This document shows positions 27,890 to 41,725 of a stretch of DNA of 64,000 bases, in pieces. Numbering within the stretch: position 1 is the first letter of the stretch; the number at the start of each line of letters is the position of its first letter. A program made the position numbers and the translations under genes. Source of the DNA: Mugil cephalus (taxonomy: Eukaryota; Chordata; Actinopteri; Mugiliformes; Mugilidae). The notes under the pieces are model-generated. The model saw nothing but the letters and a program-made list of their open reading frames with translations, had not been told where the DNA came from and did no database searches. The DNA is taken from assembly GCF_022458985.1 (NCBI RefSeq), contig NC_061777.1, positions 17,201,668 to 17,265,667 of the forward strand, read 5' to 3'.

Positions 27890-28205
27890 GAAATAAATGT
27901 TGGATATCTCATGTCTGCAACTTCTTGGGGGGAAGGAAGATGATTTTTTGTGCTGTTTTCACTATCCTCTGCAGAGTCATTTCCTCTGCTGCTGTGCAGC
28001 CTGTGTACCAGACTGTGAGTCCATTTGTCAGTGTGCTTACGGTGACTGTGTGGTAAAAGGCCACCATCACTGCTCCACGACCTGCAGAAAGTGAAGGTCT
28101 GCAATGTCTTTTTAACTACAGCAGTTGTGTTTACTGTCCATGAAGGTGTGATTTATGGCTTTGTGTGATTTCTTGGAGATACAGAAGCTGCAGCACTTGT
28201 GTGTG
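27890..28205 (-). pseudogene. LINE reverse-transcriptase C-terminal fragment (L2/Rex1-like)
   Basis: Read on the minus strand in shifting frames, this gives the pattern known from fish L2/Rex1-type elements: V-N-T-T-A-V-V-K-K, then L-T-N-G-L-T-V-W-Y, then T-L-Q-R-I-V-K-T-A-Q-K-I-I. Several frameshifts and stops show it is dead. Only this C-terminal piece of the polymerase region is present. The superfamily call rests on remembered family patterns. Confidence 0.55.
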
Positions 28206-28970
28206 CGCTCATCCTCACAATCAATGTTTTACTTTCTTATTGCTAATGTTGTCGTTGGTACAAACAGTGGTGGGTGATTTAAGTATGTAACTGATTTGAA
28301 TTCTCTTTATGTCCATTTCTGAAGCTGAAGTGACCTTGAGCAAGGCACCTAACTTCTAAACTGCTCTCTTTCTACAGCTTTGTGCCACTCCTCCAAGTGG
28401 ACTGATTAAATGCTTCTTCTTGTCGTTTTTGTTTTTAACCAGACACAAATCCTTTTAAATACTTACACTTCAAACAAATGCAAAAGCTATAATAGAATGT
28501 AAGATGTGAGGAACTCAGAATTAACTTAGATGATCATTAGTTAGTATGAATGGATGGACTCTGGTAATATTTTGACAATATTTTACGGTTGCAAGAAATA
28601 TGAGGAGTTAGTACCGTCTCAATCCTGACCTAATCAAATCATAAACTGAAGAGACTACATAACTCAAAACATCTTGGGAAAAACAGTGTAGTACTGTGGT
28701 AGTGGTAGTATTGAATTATATTTGTTTTGCCCTGCTGCAGAGGCAGACAGGAATAGCATTCCTTCAATACTGTATACTGTCAAGCTACCACTCTATGTCC
28801 AACCTAAACCATTTCAACGTGATACAAATTTCTTCCTGAAGACTTGAGAAATGAACGTGTCTCCGAGCAGTCCCTGAAGGGGTCACGGGAGCGCTAATTA
28901 TTACGGGAGGAGGGGCTTAAACCCAGAGCCGAGAGTAAAAAACATACGGCTCTGTTAAAACCTGAGACAC

Positions 28971-28985
28971 AGCGCCGCCTGCTGG
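28971..28985 (-). promoter_or_regulatory. CTCF-like motif between cemip2 and abhd17b
   Basis: Read on the minus strand, CCAGCAGGCGGCGCT fits the CTCF core with one mismatch. It lies in the spacer between the cemip2 promoter and the abhd17b 3' end, where a boundary element would be plausible. Function is inferred only. Confidence 0.35.
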
Positions 28986-29587
28986 CTCGAAGACAGAGGG
29001 AAAGAGATTTAGGTTTCAAAATTATCGATGATAAAATATTAAAACTTTGATATTATAACAAACAACTACTTTATCCGATGAGTAGGGGGATATCCTGGTG
29101 ACATTCCCCTCTCCTCTAATCTTCCTTCTTGACTCTTTGACCCCTCGTTTTTATCAAGTTTGCATGTTTTCCTTTCTGTTAAGTCTGCTTTGAAATATTA
29201 TATCCTCAATTCGACCTGGGCAAAGGACCCAGCTGTGCGCCTTAGGGACTAAAGAACACACTGTGCAGAACAAAGTAATCTCTACTGTATCTTTTAATAA
29301 CAGACAACGCAGTATTATTATACCAGATAAACCCTTTAAACGTTACCCACCTCTGACCAACGACGATATTTGATGAAAGGCTTTTGTTTGAATTTCATTA
29401 CACTGCACAGAGGGTTGATTACGAGCCCATCCCCGGTGGGATCTTATAATTTCACGTCATGTAAATGAGTCCCAGACTCGATTTACAAAATTAAACTCCA
29501 GTCTGTTTTCATTTATTTCTTATACAAAAAGCTTTCCTTCAAAAAAAAGTCAAAATCCCAGTCACAAAGATCGTTTCTCAAATACCA

Positions 29588-31840
29588 TTTTATTTTCTCT
29601 ATCCATGTTAGAATTACTATTATAATGTTAACACACAGAAGTTCCTTCTGTTCTAAAATAAGCTGTACAAAATTAATCTAGTCAAGTCAGAGATGACCCT
29701 TGTCGAAGATGACCAGCACAGAGGACGTCTGTCAGGTCAGAAAGACGGCCCAACGTGGTTGAATCGTTGTCACATCAAGAGTTAGAGAAGGAGGACCACA
29801 GTCAATAGATGACAAAATGCTTGAGAAAGAAAAGTATAAACATGTCCAGTACAAATATTATTTACAAAGTAAAAATAAAGAATGAGACAAATGAGTTGTG
29901 AAAAATAACAACGGTTGTTGATCCCGATGTAAATCTTGGTCAAAAACTCCAACCACTAAATTATTCCTCTCCACCTGTGGCCAACCACACCTGAAGGTTC
30001 ACAGTAGCACCCATTGGTTTATTGGTTAATTGTGACGTTTTCTTCAGGCTAAAGAACAGCACAGGTATAAATGGAAAAAATACCCATAAGAAAAAAAAAA
30101 CAAAAAAAAAAACAAAACGATTTATTGAGATTCCTTCTGTAGTTCTGTGTTTGTTGTACAGGCCAAAGACAGACAGAGAAGACAGCCATGCAGTAGCACT
30201 TTGACATTTGCGTTTCAGGGCTGCGACAACAGCTAATGGAGTCGCCAGTGGCCCACTCAGCATTGAAAGGGCAAATTAACAGAGAACAGTGGGTTCAGAA
30301 ACGTCGTGCAGACAGGAAGATAACGTAAGGACATGAAACATTCTGTCCACGATCAAGGCCTTAAACGCGTGAGCTGCTCACACCCTGACCCAGGACAGGT
30401 GTTGTGAGTCGTGTAAATGCTTGAATGGCTTATCATTTATTTATTTATTTATTTATTAATTAAACTAAATTTACTGAACTGAAAATGAATGGACACCAGC
30501 TGCGGTCATCAAGTTCACCGCTCATCCTGTTTGGCATTAGTGGTTCAATAAGTGATCACAGCGTTGGCTGTTCGCTGCTGTCACACTTGTTACATTTTTA
30601 GCATTAAAAAAAAAAAAAAAGATACATAAAAACAAAAATATAGAATAATCTGATCCAGGTACATCTGTTGTAACTACTCCTTACATTATTTAACTCGATG
30701 TCTCCAGAGCCACTTGGCCTCATGATCGTTAGTATCTACGTGAATACTTCAGAAGGGGTCAGATGTTTTGTTGATAGAAGCACTTAATCTTTCTGAGAAC
30801 ACCAAGTTCTGCAACTGCACCGGAGCGATACTGGTCTTACGACAACAACACTTCAAGTTAGAGCAGTGGAAATGTTTTCAGAAGACGGTGCGAGGAAATA
30901 ACTCACACGTTATTGGTCAACAACCTACGGCCTCGTCCTCTTCGGTGGCTACACACAGAAAGCTGCTGCAAGCGAAGCCACATTCAGACTGCAACTTCAA
31001 ACTGTACCACATTACAGAGAGGTGGAGGACTTAATACAGCTAGCACAGCTTTAGAGATGTCTGTAGATTCGTAAAAGTACACTTTTACAGTCTCTGTACT
31101 AAATAGTTCTCTACTAAATGTTTGGCAACACTGGCACAGCTAGGTAATATGTCAGTTTCTCTTGTACAGTTCTTCATTGACAGGTGATACGTGCAAATAT
31201 TATATAGAATACGTAAAAAATATAATAATAAACAGTACTCCAAAAAAAAAAAAAATTAATAATAATCATGGTGACTGCAGTGTGTAGGACCAGACGTGAC
31301 TTCAGAGTCAGGCAGCGTTCAACTGGTCCAGACTAGTTCATATAGAAAGGCTGTTTGTCAAGACCTCAAAGTGATCAAGAGCTGAACTTGAGGTTAAAAA
31401 AAAACAACAAACAAAAAAAAAACCGTCATTCTCAAAAAGGCAGCAAAAATGTGACGCGCGCACACATTCACACATACATCGCATGTACACATGGTATGTT
31501 GACGTGTCCTCTTTCGTTCACACGCAATGTGCAAATTTCAACATGATAAAATAAATCTTTTTTAAAAAAAAAAAAACAAAACAAACAAAAAAAAAACGAT
31601 GGGTACTTCTAAGTTCACAGCTGCAGCGTGTGGAGTGGAAGGTAAGGGCGGCTCCGAGGGAGAGAGGTGCTCCATCGTGAGAAGTCAGCCACTATAAAGT
31701 CAGCACTACACAGACGGACACCACTTCTACCTGCATTACTTCACACACACACAGAAAAAAACGACGGTGAGGTTGTGTCCGTCGTTCGGCCCCTCCTGCT
31801 TTCTTCTCTTTTTCCCTCTCCGCCCTCATTTCCAGCTCCT
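29588..31840 (-). other. abhd17b: abhd17b 3' UTR (extent uncertain)
   Basis: About 2.25 kb after the stop has no coding signal but several A- and T-rich runs (about 30092-30115, 30605-30620, 31241-31254, 31396-31425). An AATAAA signal on the minus strand (TTTATT at 29588-29593) is a candidate end; others nearer the stop are possible. A long 3' UTR is known for mammalian ABHD17B. The assignment is inferred. Confidence 0.35.
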
Positions 31841-34800
31841 CTACAAGTTGACCAGCTCATGCGCGACAAACTGTTTGAGCCTCTCCAGGTACTGTCCGTA
31901 GAGCTCCACGTCGTTGTGTCCGGCCCCCTCCACCCAGAGTGGCTCCACGGGGCGCTGGCAGCGCTCGTACAGCGCGAGGCCGTGGGAGAAGTCGATGACC
32001 TCGTCCTCGGTGCCGTGGATCACAAGTACTGGTGACGTTACCTTGGAAATCTTGTCAATGCTAAGGAGAGAAAAACAAAAAAATAAAAATAAAGGAAAAG
32101 AAAAATAAGATGTTAATTTGACTGATAATAAGACTGACCACCAGAGGGAGCTATTTGAAATCTTTTCATACACTTCTTAATTTATTTGCCTCCATCAATT
32201 CCACATTTGTAGAAGTTTTATTTGTATTTTTCCAGATGTGAACTCAAGTCATCCATTATATGCGCTCTTTTATTTAAACTGCACAATGACAGCTGTGTAC
32301 CTTTCAGTTCCTGATACATTTAGCCTGCCATCTGCGCAGGCAAAGTGCCCTCTACTCACTTTGGGAAAGCATCGAAGCAGTAGGTCTTCTTGGTGTCGGG
32401 GAAGGCCACTCTCATGCCAGAGGTGAGCGGGGAATGGAGGACGACCGCAGCGCTTTCGTAGCGAGAAGCCAGGTCCACGGAGGGCACCGTGCCGATGCTC
32501 TGACCGTACACGATCACGTTCTCCGGGCGAATGCCATACCTACGAGAGGGACACAATACAGAAATGGGTTATTGACACACCAAGCAGCTGGACATGTGTA
32601 AATAAATTCTGCACGGTCAACCAAACGCTGGCAGGCCTCCAGTTAGGCCTTTAGCCAATTATGAAAAGCAGCTTCGCTGGCAAAATGGAAAATGTTTAGC
32701 GTTGGAATCCACTAGTTAGCATTAAAGCTAATTTTCTTCAAGTGCTTTTTACGCTCTCGCTGCCAATTAGTCTCCCATCGCTCTCTCGTTTCCCCCCCAT
32801 GCTGCTCCATAGGCAAACACGCACCTGTGCACGCTAACTGAGACTTACTAAACTCTGTTATCAGTGACTTAGTGATTACAGGGCCCCCCCTGAAACAGGC
32901 GCTCAGATGTGACACAGCCGTGGTTCACTGAATCCGGCTTTCTCCTGCTCATGGAGGCAGCAGAGCGGAGACGAACGCCGCTGTAGTCCTGTGACTCAGA
33001 GGGGAGGGGGAACGAGAGCGAGAGAGACAGGAAATGGAGCAAAAGAGAGACACCGACGCTGGTTTGAGGTTGAGGGAGAAACAGGCCGAGAGGGAAAGAA
33101 GACATTCCACAGCTGATTACGGAGAACGTGACCCACTCCAGCAGCAGTCAGCTGACGACCTGAGACCTACTGTGAGAACACTGCATCACTGTCTCTGCCG
33201 CTGCGCTGCCGCCGGATAAAGCGGAGATATCAGGCCCGGCCGCTCTGACAAAATCTCTGCTCTACTCTATTATTAAAATTAGCAAGTCTAACATTACGGG
33301 CTCAACGTTGCCTTGATGAACGCGCAAAGTCTGGCACATTTAAAGTGTTCTGCTGTGTATTTACAGCCTTTGCTAAGAAACAAACTTCGATGCGGGCTCG
33401 TCGGATAAAGACTTGAGTGCAGGCACTTCAGACGAAACTTGAAACTGTACAAACACACACACACAGTCTAGCTTCCAGACAGCCATTAGCAGGAATACAG
33501 AAACTGTTTACTGTTAGTGTGTCAGCTGGTCTTCACGCAGTATAAATAGGGGTGAAAACACTGGCACTAGAAGATGTTACCTCTGGACACTACAGGACTT
33601 TTAACTCATTCCTGGCTGGATATAATATAACGTGCTGCCATAAAGGAGGGTCACTGCTATGGGGTGGGGTGGGGAGGGCTGGTCTGACACATGTTTAAGC
33701 AGCTTTCACATCGATGTGGAAGAGGCTTTACTAACATCCACATGAATGAATGCCAGGTCCAAAAGGTTTCCCAGCAGAGTCGTCACAAGATGGTCAACCT
33801 CTCCCGTCAGTGGTTTTAATGTTGTGGCTGATCAGTGTCCATTACATAATCGAATATCCGTTTTAAGGAGGAGAACCCGACATCAAGCTTGTTTACAAAT
33901 ACTACAAAAATGACTCTGCCCTCCTGGTGCGACTGGTTCTAAAGAGCTGCCTCCCTATTCGCAAATAAATGGCACCATGCGTCCACTGTCCATCCTGTTT
34001 GATGCCATTACATAATTTTCATCTGAAAATAAAAAGACGTAAAAGTGGAAAAAGCTTTTGGAAGTTTTTTTTTTTTCCTCAGAATCTCACCCGGGGTATC
34101 AAGGTTTTGATCACAAGAAAACAATGTTATCATCACCGAGGGCAAAAAATTCAACTCAACGCTGACCCACTGTCCTGATGGAGAGAAAACATTTAAGAGT
34201 CGGACTTTTATCTGATTCAGCGTTAACTAAAAGTAACAACTGGAAGGAAACTGACATAGAATCGTTAAGTTAAGCTCATGAACAGCTGTGTCGAGAGGAA
34301 GGTAATAACAGAGGTTGCGTCCGAGGAAGTCAAACATAGATCTGAGAGGCAGTTGCCACTCCTATTAAGAAAATATCCAGGAGAGACGTGGAGGCGAGTT
34401 ACATCAGAGGCAAAACCTCGACCGTTCAGCTTAGACAACCAGGCACGAGCACAAAAGCTAATGAGACGGACGGAGTCAAACAAAGTGACGAGGTTCAAAG
34501 GGCACACAGAAGGCCTTTCTCACTTTACATCTATATCTTATTTGAACATTCAAATACAGGCGTGTGTCTCGAATGAATAAGCTGTAGACCTGCTGATCGT
34601 CATCATTCGGGAGAGGACGGCTCTCAACCCAGTTTGTGGCCCTTCCTAAATTTTCTGGTTTTCCAAACGAGCCACTTCCCCTCATGCGGCGGCGGAGCCT
34701 ATGTGCCAGCTGGCTGTAGCATTCATGGTGTGTTCAAGTGCAATTTTTTGGTCCAGACGCAGGCGACGTGAGGCGATCTCAAAGTCGACCTCCTTCGCCT

Positions 34801-37800
34801 GTAATTGTTTAATATTCTGCGGCGAGTCTCTCCCCCACACGACTCCAGTATTTGCTGAGCAGACAAACATTAATCATAGCTCCACGTCACTGCAGGTCAC
34901 AGTTTACCATGATGGAACATTTTTTTTTTTATTAGTGTGGCTGTCAAATAAAACCTTATCCAATGTTTATCTATGCTTATCTCCTTGTGTTTACACATAT
35001 GTATGCTCTTTGCCGTATCAGGCCACTAACACCAGGCCAGTAAACGACACAACAATGTAAAGTTTCTACAATGTGAATAAAGAGGGAGAAGAGGGACGAC
35101 CGTTATAAACCAGAGCCGTTCACAAACTTTCACACTTTACATCTTCACATTAATAACCAGCGTTGTTACAATGGGAGTGAGTGTGAGGGAGTCCTTCACT
35201 CGAGGACACACAATGAATAATTCAAGGTTTGAATCTGTGACCTTCCACTTGCAAGGTCACTTTAAACGTTCATCCTGCTACGTTGGCACCGATAGATGGA
35301 CGGCTGCTGCGCACAGGGAAGCGGGGAAATGACTGGGCGCAGAGCTGCAGCTGCGTTTGTGTTCAAACGTCACCACGTCAGGCTCTGACCGACCCGGCTC
35401 CACGTAAGATGCAGCCCCCCTCGGGCCAGTCGACGGCAGCCTGCAATTTACTCCATTGCATTTCAGCTTGAATAGACCTCAACAGGGTGAAGCCAGCCTT
35501 GCTCCTCGGTCACACCCCTCCTCCCCTCCCCCTCCCTCCCCCTAGACCTTCATCAATTTAGTCTCCTGACACAAATCTGATCCATTATGCATCACATCCT
35601 CCCTCGTTCCCCCATTGTGTCCGACGCTCCCTCTCGGCTGCCCACCTCTTGCTCCCCGAAGACCAAAAAATGCTCTCATACCACAGCAGTCGCTATGACT
35701 ACTAAATATGCTCAGGGCTTCCTGAACATATGTACAGGCGTTTTTAACAGATTAGAGTGCCATCTGCACTTACAGCGGGAGGATTCCTTCCCCGAGATGT
35801 TCAATGATCCGTTATTTCCCTCGGAAACACTCCGTTGAATAGTCGCCTCCTATAGTGCATGTTGAAATATGTACTCTGTAAAGTGAATATCAGGATGTAA
35901 TGATTATTGAGCCAAGCCACCGCTGAAAGGAAGGCTAAACAATCATATTCCACAGCCTGAACTTCCATGTTGGAGTATCCAACCCCCTCCACTACTCTAT
36001 GTCAGAGAAGACGGAGATCATCTTGATTTGGATCAATAAGGCAATTGACCAGGAAGTGCGTTTTCCCCCCGGTTTGTTTTTATTGGCCACAGTGTGGGAA
36101 GGCCTCGTTGCAGATCGGTTGCTAAGCTACCACTCAATATTAGACTAGCAGGATTGACTGCTGGCACGCCTCCACCTCTGAGGGAAAAAGAAAACGATAC
36201 AGTGCCATTTTGTATTGGAAAGCACACACACACACACACACAGACACACACACACAGGGTCAAAGAGATGAAGTGGATTGGCGGCTTTCGTCAGCTTGGC
36301 CACTCTTTACGCAATAAACTGCACTGCTTTTGCTCAACCTTGATTTCTTCTGAAGTGTTACAACTAGCAGTGAACTTGGCACGCTCTTCCAATGTGTGCA
36401 ATCCTTAGTGGAGGGCGTGCGGGTGCCGCTGACGCACACAATCGCTGCATCATCCGATCCACTCCCTGCTCAGGTGAAGGGAGTGCCTCAGCCACGGTGA
36501 ACAGCTGAACAAAAGGACACAGTGTGCGCTGGTGTCCGTGACCGTCAGCGAAGTGACAGGTGGTTGCTCTCGGTCGTATGACTGGAGTAAAAGTGAAAGC
36601 AGCCTACACAAGCCTGTCGACGCGCAAGGGGAATTTGCAGGATGCAGGAGAAGAAAGCTAAACAAAAGCAGAAAAAACAAGCTGCGAGAGAGATAGTGAC
36701 ACGAGAGGCGCTTTCTTCTTCGGGCTGAGTATCTGATGCAACATGAGAGACGTCCACGGGGCTGTAGATGTAGGCAGCCGGCTAATGTGAGGCCATGGAG
36801 ACGGGCCTTTTGATGTGATAAACACAATCTAGTTGATTCATGTTGAGCGGGGTCAATAGGCTGAGTTGTACTCTCTTTCAATCACGCAGGCAGTCAATTA
36901 CGAATCTGGCACAGCCCTCAAACAATCAGACACTAACACGGTCTAAAGGAACAATTATATAAGATACCAGAGGACTTATTCACGCAAAGCTTCAACACTA
37001 AAACGTCGTCTGCGTACAAAAGTGGACACACGCCACCATCCTTTTATTCTGTATGTGGAAGATGTCATAGCTGCAGTGAATGACTGAAAGAAGAAGTGTT
37101 TTTATTAAGTTCATATACAGTGAACCCTTTTTTAACAGTGCATTTTACAGTGTATTGTGTTCTATTAAAACACAGATTAATACACCAATACACAAGGCTC
37201 GTGCGTACATTTTAAAGTTTAAATGAAGTCTCTAGGTGATAGTATGCCTGAGCAGTAGACCTTTAAAAAACTGTGTTTTTTTCATTTTCCCATTGAAAAC
37301 GAATGGGACTTACATCAAGAAAAAATCGTATTTCGAAAAGAAAAGTAATAGCACTCCGATCCCGATCAAACCGCACGTTTTGATATATAACTCGTCAGTT
37401 AAGGGACGAAAAAAGGGAGGAAGATGAAAAATAAAAATAATTAAACATAATAAGAAACACGCGGGATAACAACAACAAAAGAAAAATAAAGCTGACTACT
37501 TCCCAGATTTCGTCTATCGCAGGTTCTTTGTGGAACGTAACTCGAAAGAACTGCAGGCGAACTTACAGAGACGTCCTCTAGTGAATCATGCAGCTCCGTC
37601 CATCTACAGTTTATTCGCTCGAGATCGTCTTGTTGTTCAGACATCATTTGTATATAATGTTTGAATGTTCAGATGAAGATGAAACAACGAGCCATCTGTG
37701 CGCTCTTTAAACTTTATTGTTTTGTTTACTTCCGTCAGACAGACAGTCACGGAGATCTGATTCCACCACTGATTCAACAATGAGGGGAGGCGCGTCACGG

Positions 37801-40800
37801 CCCCAACGCTAGACATTAACAAGTGATCCGTGTCTGGACACGTTAACTGGTGAATCCATATGTTAACGTACTTCATTATCAGGAATACGATAAGTCAGAC
37901 AAAATGGTTCTCAGACAGGAACTGCGACACCGCAATGCTGTAAACACGCAATTATCACGAGGCCCATAGTCATAATAAGAAATGTCAGTTCACTCTTGTT
38001 GCTAACTCAAGAAGGCCTGGCTAGTAGCAATAACGTTAAATGCCATACAAGAGCATTACGTCTTGTAACCTAGGATACAAAATGTTTGTTGACACGTCAG
38101 CCGCGCCCTCCTCGATGACTGCCATATTGAGACCTGAGATACCAAGCATGCACTTTATTACCAGGTATAAATGTAAAAAAAACAGATAGGTCAGGTAGAG
38201 ATTATATGTGAATGACAGAGGTAAATGGGTCATTAGACTTCTCTCTTAGCACACTGTTCTAAGATCAAGCCTCGTTCAGGCTTCATTACTAAAGTTCAAG
38301 TGAGAAAACACTGTAGCACAGTTTAAACGACTGTGGTTCCTGTCACATCATTTATATGCACGAGACACTGACCACAAATGCAGAATGCTAATCTCACGAC
38401 CTGTTTCTATACTGGCGCGTAATCTACAGAGACCCTTTATTAGGTAGTGTGTAAAGCTGTAGGTTACTGAGACGGGGTTATTATAATTGTGTGAACACAG
38501 ACGGAAAGAACAAGCATTCAGTCGTGTAACTGTGGGAGTACGAGACTAGTAACCATGTGACTCCAGAGCATGGGACACACTGTACAGTAAACACACACGC
38601 TGAGGCTTCAGACTATTTCCTCGTTCCTCAAAGTTAATCGTTTTGTATTTTGATGAGTTCGTCCACATATTATTACAGTTACTGGTAAAAAAACAACTGC
38701 GTCTCTACAGCGAAGAGGTCACGACATGCAAATGTTCACCTTAACTTTATAACCGAGCTTGCATGGAAAAAATAGGCCACAGAAAGGATTTGCATCTGTC
38801 TTCATGTTCGCCGTTAACACTACTCTATCACAGGCACATGACCAGAAATCATTTGTTCTGCTCACATGAAACAAAAATTTCAAGGATAATTTCTGAAGTG
38901 GTCACGACTATGTAACGGAGCAGAGGATTCCTAAAAGCTGGAAAAAAAAAAAACACAAGGAGGACAAAAGGAGCCTTGTGTCTTTTGTGCGGCGCCGTGG
39001 TAAAAAGAATCGAAGAAAGATCAAAACCGACAGTGTTGCTGTAGCTTCCTCAATCAAAAAAAAAGGCTTCAAAACTAAACCAAGAGACTGGACCCGACTG
39101 CACACACACAGACCACCAGAATAGCAGGTTCTTCTTGTGTGAAGAACATTTATCATCAGGTTTCCTGTTTAACTCGTCTGTTTCCTTGCGTCAAGCTCCT
39201 TATTTACAGAAGCCCAGTCGTTCTATTCTGCGAAATTGCAGGGAGAGATTTACGGCTAAAGTCAGCGGCTTTCATTTAGTTCAAAAAGTCATTCATCAGC
39301 ATTCATTATTCACCTGCGCTGGACCAGCCCTTTAACCTGAGGACAGACACACACACATCAGCAGGGACACGGGCGATTGTTCCCTTTGAGCTGATGTACT
39401 TAGCTGTGGCTCTTCCCTTCCAGCTCCCATCTGCTCTCTTAATAATTTGTCTGTCCTCCAGCAGGAAGTATACAAACACAGGCTGGATGAACTTTTATTT
39501 TCCCGTCACCCTCAAACATGATGGACAAATTATATGATAGAAACTTGTGTTTATCTTTGTGAAGAGGTCCCATTCACATAATGCATTCCTCAGCCTCATA
39601 CCCTGATCTAACTGTAATCTAAGGCCTTAACAATGTTAAACCCTCGAACGTCTCCACGGCATTAGTATTCCATTAAAACTGGCCCACACAACCTAATAAA
39701 AACAAGAGCGCGCACACACACCAGCACTGCACACTCCACCTCCTTCAGATCCTGTTCTCCCAGAACAGGTGCGTGTGGACGTGAGCTTTATTGTTTATGC
39801 ACCATGAGCACTTATCTCGTGTGTTACGCACGGAGCTGCAACCAGGATTTATTTGCCTTTTTAATTAATCAGCTGTAGGAGTTGCCAATTAATTGTCTGT
39901 CCACTGGAACACGGATGACTCAATAAGTTATTTATTGAGTCACCCGCGTTCCGCGCCGTTTGTGGGGCTGGAACACGGACTCTCCTCGCAAACCATCCCC
40001 GACAGATGCAGCCTGGCATCTACGGTGTTACGCAGGACAAAAGGAGGAGATGACGAGAGGGTCGAAGACAATAAGCAGACGTCCTTAACGCGGACGGAAG
40101 GAAGTGGGGGACGTGAGGTTGTATAAGTTTACTAATAGACCCCGCTTACATGTAGAAAGGCCTCATTGTTGAGACTGAAGCTGAGCACAGACCGTATAGA
40201 AGGTACAGATACAGCTCTATATGGTCGACAAGCGTTCAGAACAGCAGTAAACATCATTAAGTGGATGTTTTGTTCAGCACAGGGAGAAAATGTTAAAAGA
40301 GGAGATACTGTGCACACTTTTAAAGGGATTTGTCGGCCTATTTTTGTTAGCATATAAGAATTAAACCAATCAATAATCAATAGACGCTTAATAAATGAAT
40401 AAAATAATACATAAGTTTATTCATAGCCTGCAGAGCAAAAAAGAGCCTACGCACGCCTACATGAGGCAGACCAGTCTAATCACACAGACCACGCTCTTCA
40501 TCATCGCCCACAGGAACATCTTGTCATCCCTACTAAACCATTCCTCGTCATCTCCACCCATGGTTTTTAATCACAGTCGAGTCCAACCCGGCTCCTTCAG
40601 TGCTCTCCATCTTCACGCTCAGTTTCTGTGATTCCCCCTCATATCTCACATTTCCCATTTCCATCTACACCAGCTGTTTTCCCTTTCTGCTTTTATCACA
40701 GCGATGCCCATTCCATTTAGCACAATCGGGCATAATTGACATTCGCGGAGTAACAAAGCCGAGACATTTTGTCGTTGTTGCTATTGACAGTATTATTTCT

Positions 40801-41725
40801 CACCAGCATTAAAAAGGCAGTAAGCCAAAACATGAGCAGGGAGTCGCTATTAATATGACTATTTCCTCGGTGTTTACACAGCCGACAGTTTAATTTACGA
40901 CTTGCAGTACAGTATTGAGGGTAGAGTTCGTATCCTGTGCTGCGTGGGGAGGGTTTGACTATTTTTGCCTCCATATTCATATCACTTTGTCACTTCTCCT
41001 TCCCCCTGAGATCTGGTTTGTGACACAGTTTACTGCAGTCTCTTCATCTGTTCATCTACGTACTGAGTCACTATCCAATGGTTCATTATAGTGTATGCTC
41101 ATAAGTCTCAGTCTCATCAGTCGTCTCTTGTGCCGTTTCCACTCCTTAACAGACGAATTATATGATCTGCACCCTATCCAAATATCACTGTATCGATCGG
41201 TTCTAATCGATTACTTTATCCATACGCTCACACATCCATTATCAGCATCTCTCCTTACCGTGATCGCAGCGCATGCCAGGCGGCGTCGACGTCAGCATAC
41301 AGGTTCTTCTCCGAGGGCTTCCCCGAACTGGCCCCGTAACCCGAGTAGTCGTACGAGAAGACGTTGCAGTTGATGCGTGAGCCCAGGCCAATGTAGAAGC
41401 TGCTCATCTGGCCCAGGTCCACGGCGTTCCCGTGGGAGAACAGCAGAGTGTAGCGGGCGTTGGGCGAGCAGCGGACGAACATGCAGGCGATGCGGTTCCC
41501 TCTCGAGGTGCGGGTCATGAAGCACTCGATGGCTTCCTTCTCGCGGGCCGTGTACTGCCAGTCGGCGCGCTCGGAGAGATGCAGCGTCCACCGGCTGCCG
41601 CTCTCGTCGCACATGAGGCTGTAGGTCGGCTCGGGGGGCAGGAAGGCCAGCTTGGAGGCGATCTTGCTGGGGCACGGCGGACAGCAGAACAGGCAACATA
41701 GCTCGCTGATGGACAAGTGGTTCAT
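31841..41725 (-). CDS. abhd17b: abhd17b, alpha/beta-hydrolase depalmitoylase, 3 coding exons
   Basis: Coding exons: 41725-41259, 32539-32360 and 32060-31841, joining in frame to 288 codons plus stop, the same length as human ABHD17B. Seen: an N-terminal cysteine cluster ([10 protein letters not shown], residues 10-19), known in the family as the palmitoylated membrane anchor; the nucleophile elbow GQSIG with Ser170; HGTED with Asp235; and GAGH with His264, which complete the Ser-Asp-His triad. The family removes palmitate from Ras and synaptic proteins at the cytosolic face of membranes. The start ATG at 41725 lies 10 nt inside an exon whose acceptor AG is at 41737-41736. Intron 2 (32540-41258, 8.7 kb) is very large for this window. 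The near-identity to human over the whole length favours ABHD17B over the 17A and 17C paralogues. Confidence 0.97.
33719..33838. mobile_element. Tc1-like terminal fragment
   Basis: The stretch contains ATCCACATGAATG and AGGTTTCCCAGCAGAG, both from the Tc1-type transposase region, and ends in GTGGCTGATCAGTGT, the Tc1-like terminal repeat. It matches the relic family at 25901 but is strongly shortened. Confidence 0.55.
39906..39952. repeat. Near-perfect inverted repeat with paired AP-1 motifs
   Basis: A 21-nt left arm (39906-39926) pairs with a right arm (39932-39952) with two mismatches across a 5-nt loop. TGACTCA lies in the left arm and TGAGTCA in the right arm; both are AP-1 consensus sites. 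It is in the large abhd17b intron. The stem is too short for a typical pre-miRNA. Confidence 0.6.

Larger units (their letters stand above)
27651..29570. other. Spacer between cemip2 promoter and abhd17b 3' end
   Basis: No gene is recognised. The stretch holds a decayed LINE reverse-transcriptase fragment at about 27890-28205 and a CTCF-like site at 28971-28985. The remainder is AT-rich and unassigned. Confidence 0.4.
32540..41258 (-). other. abhd17b: abhd17b intron between coding exons 1 and 2
   Basis: This 8.7-kb intron holds a truncated Tc1-like end at about 33719-33838, a CA tract at about 36227-36257, and a 47-bp near-palindrome with two AP-1 sites at 39906-39952. No other gene, on either strand, was recognised in it. 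Confidence 0.5.

Noticed and set aside
31396..31600. A- and T-rich runs as terminators or tRNA-type Pol III stops
   Set aside because: No tRNA-like promoter boxes or stem-loops precede them; they lie in the presumed abhd17b 3' UTR.
32138..32151. CCACCAGAGGGAGC as a further CTCF site
   Set aside because: It deviates at the conserved GGC of the core, and such short matches are expected by chance.
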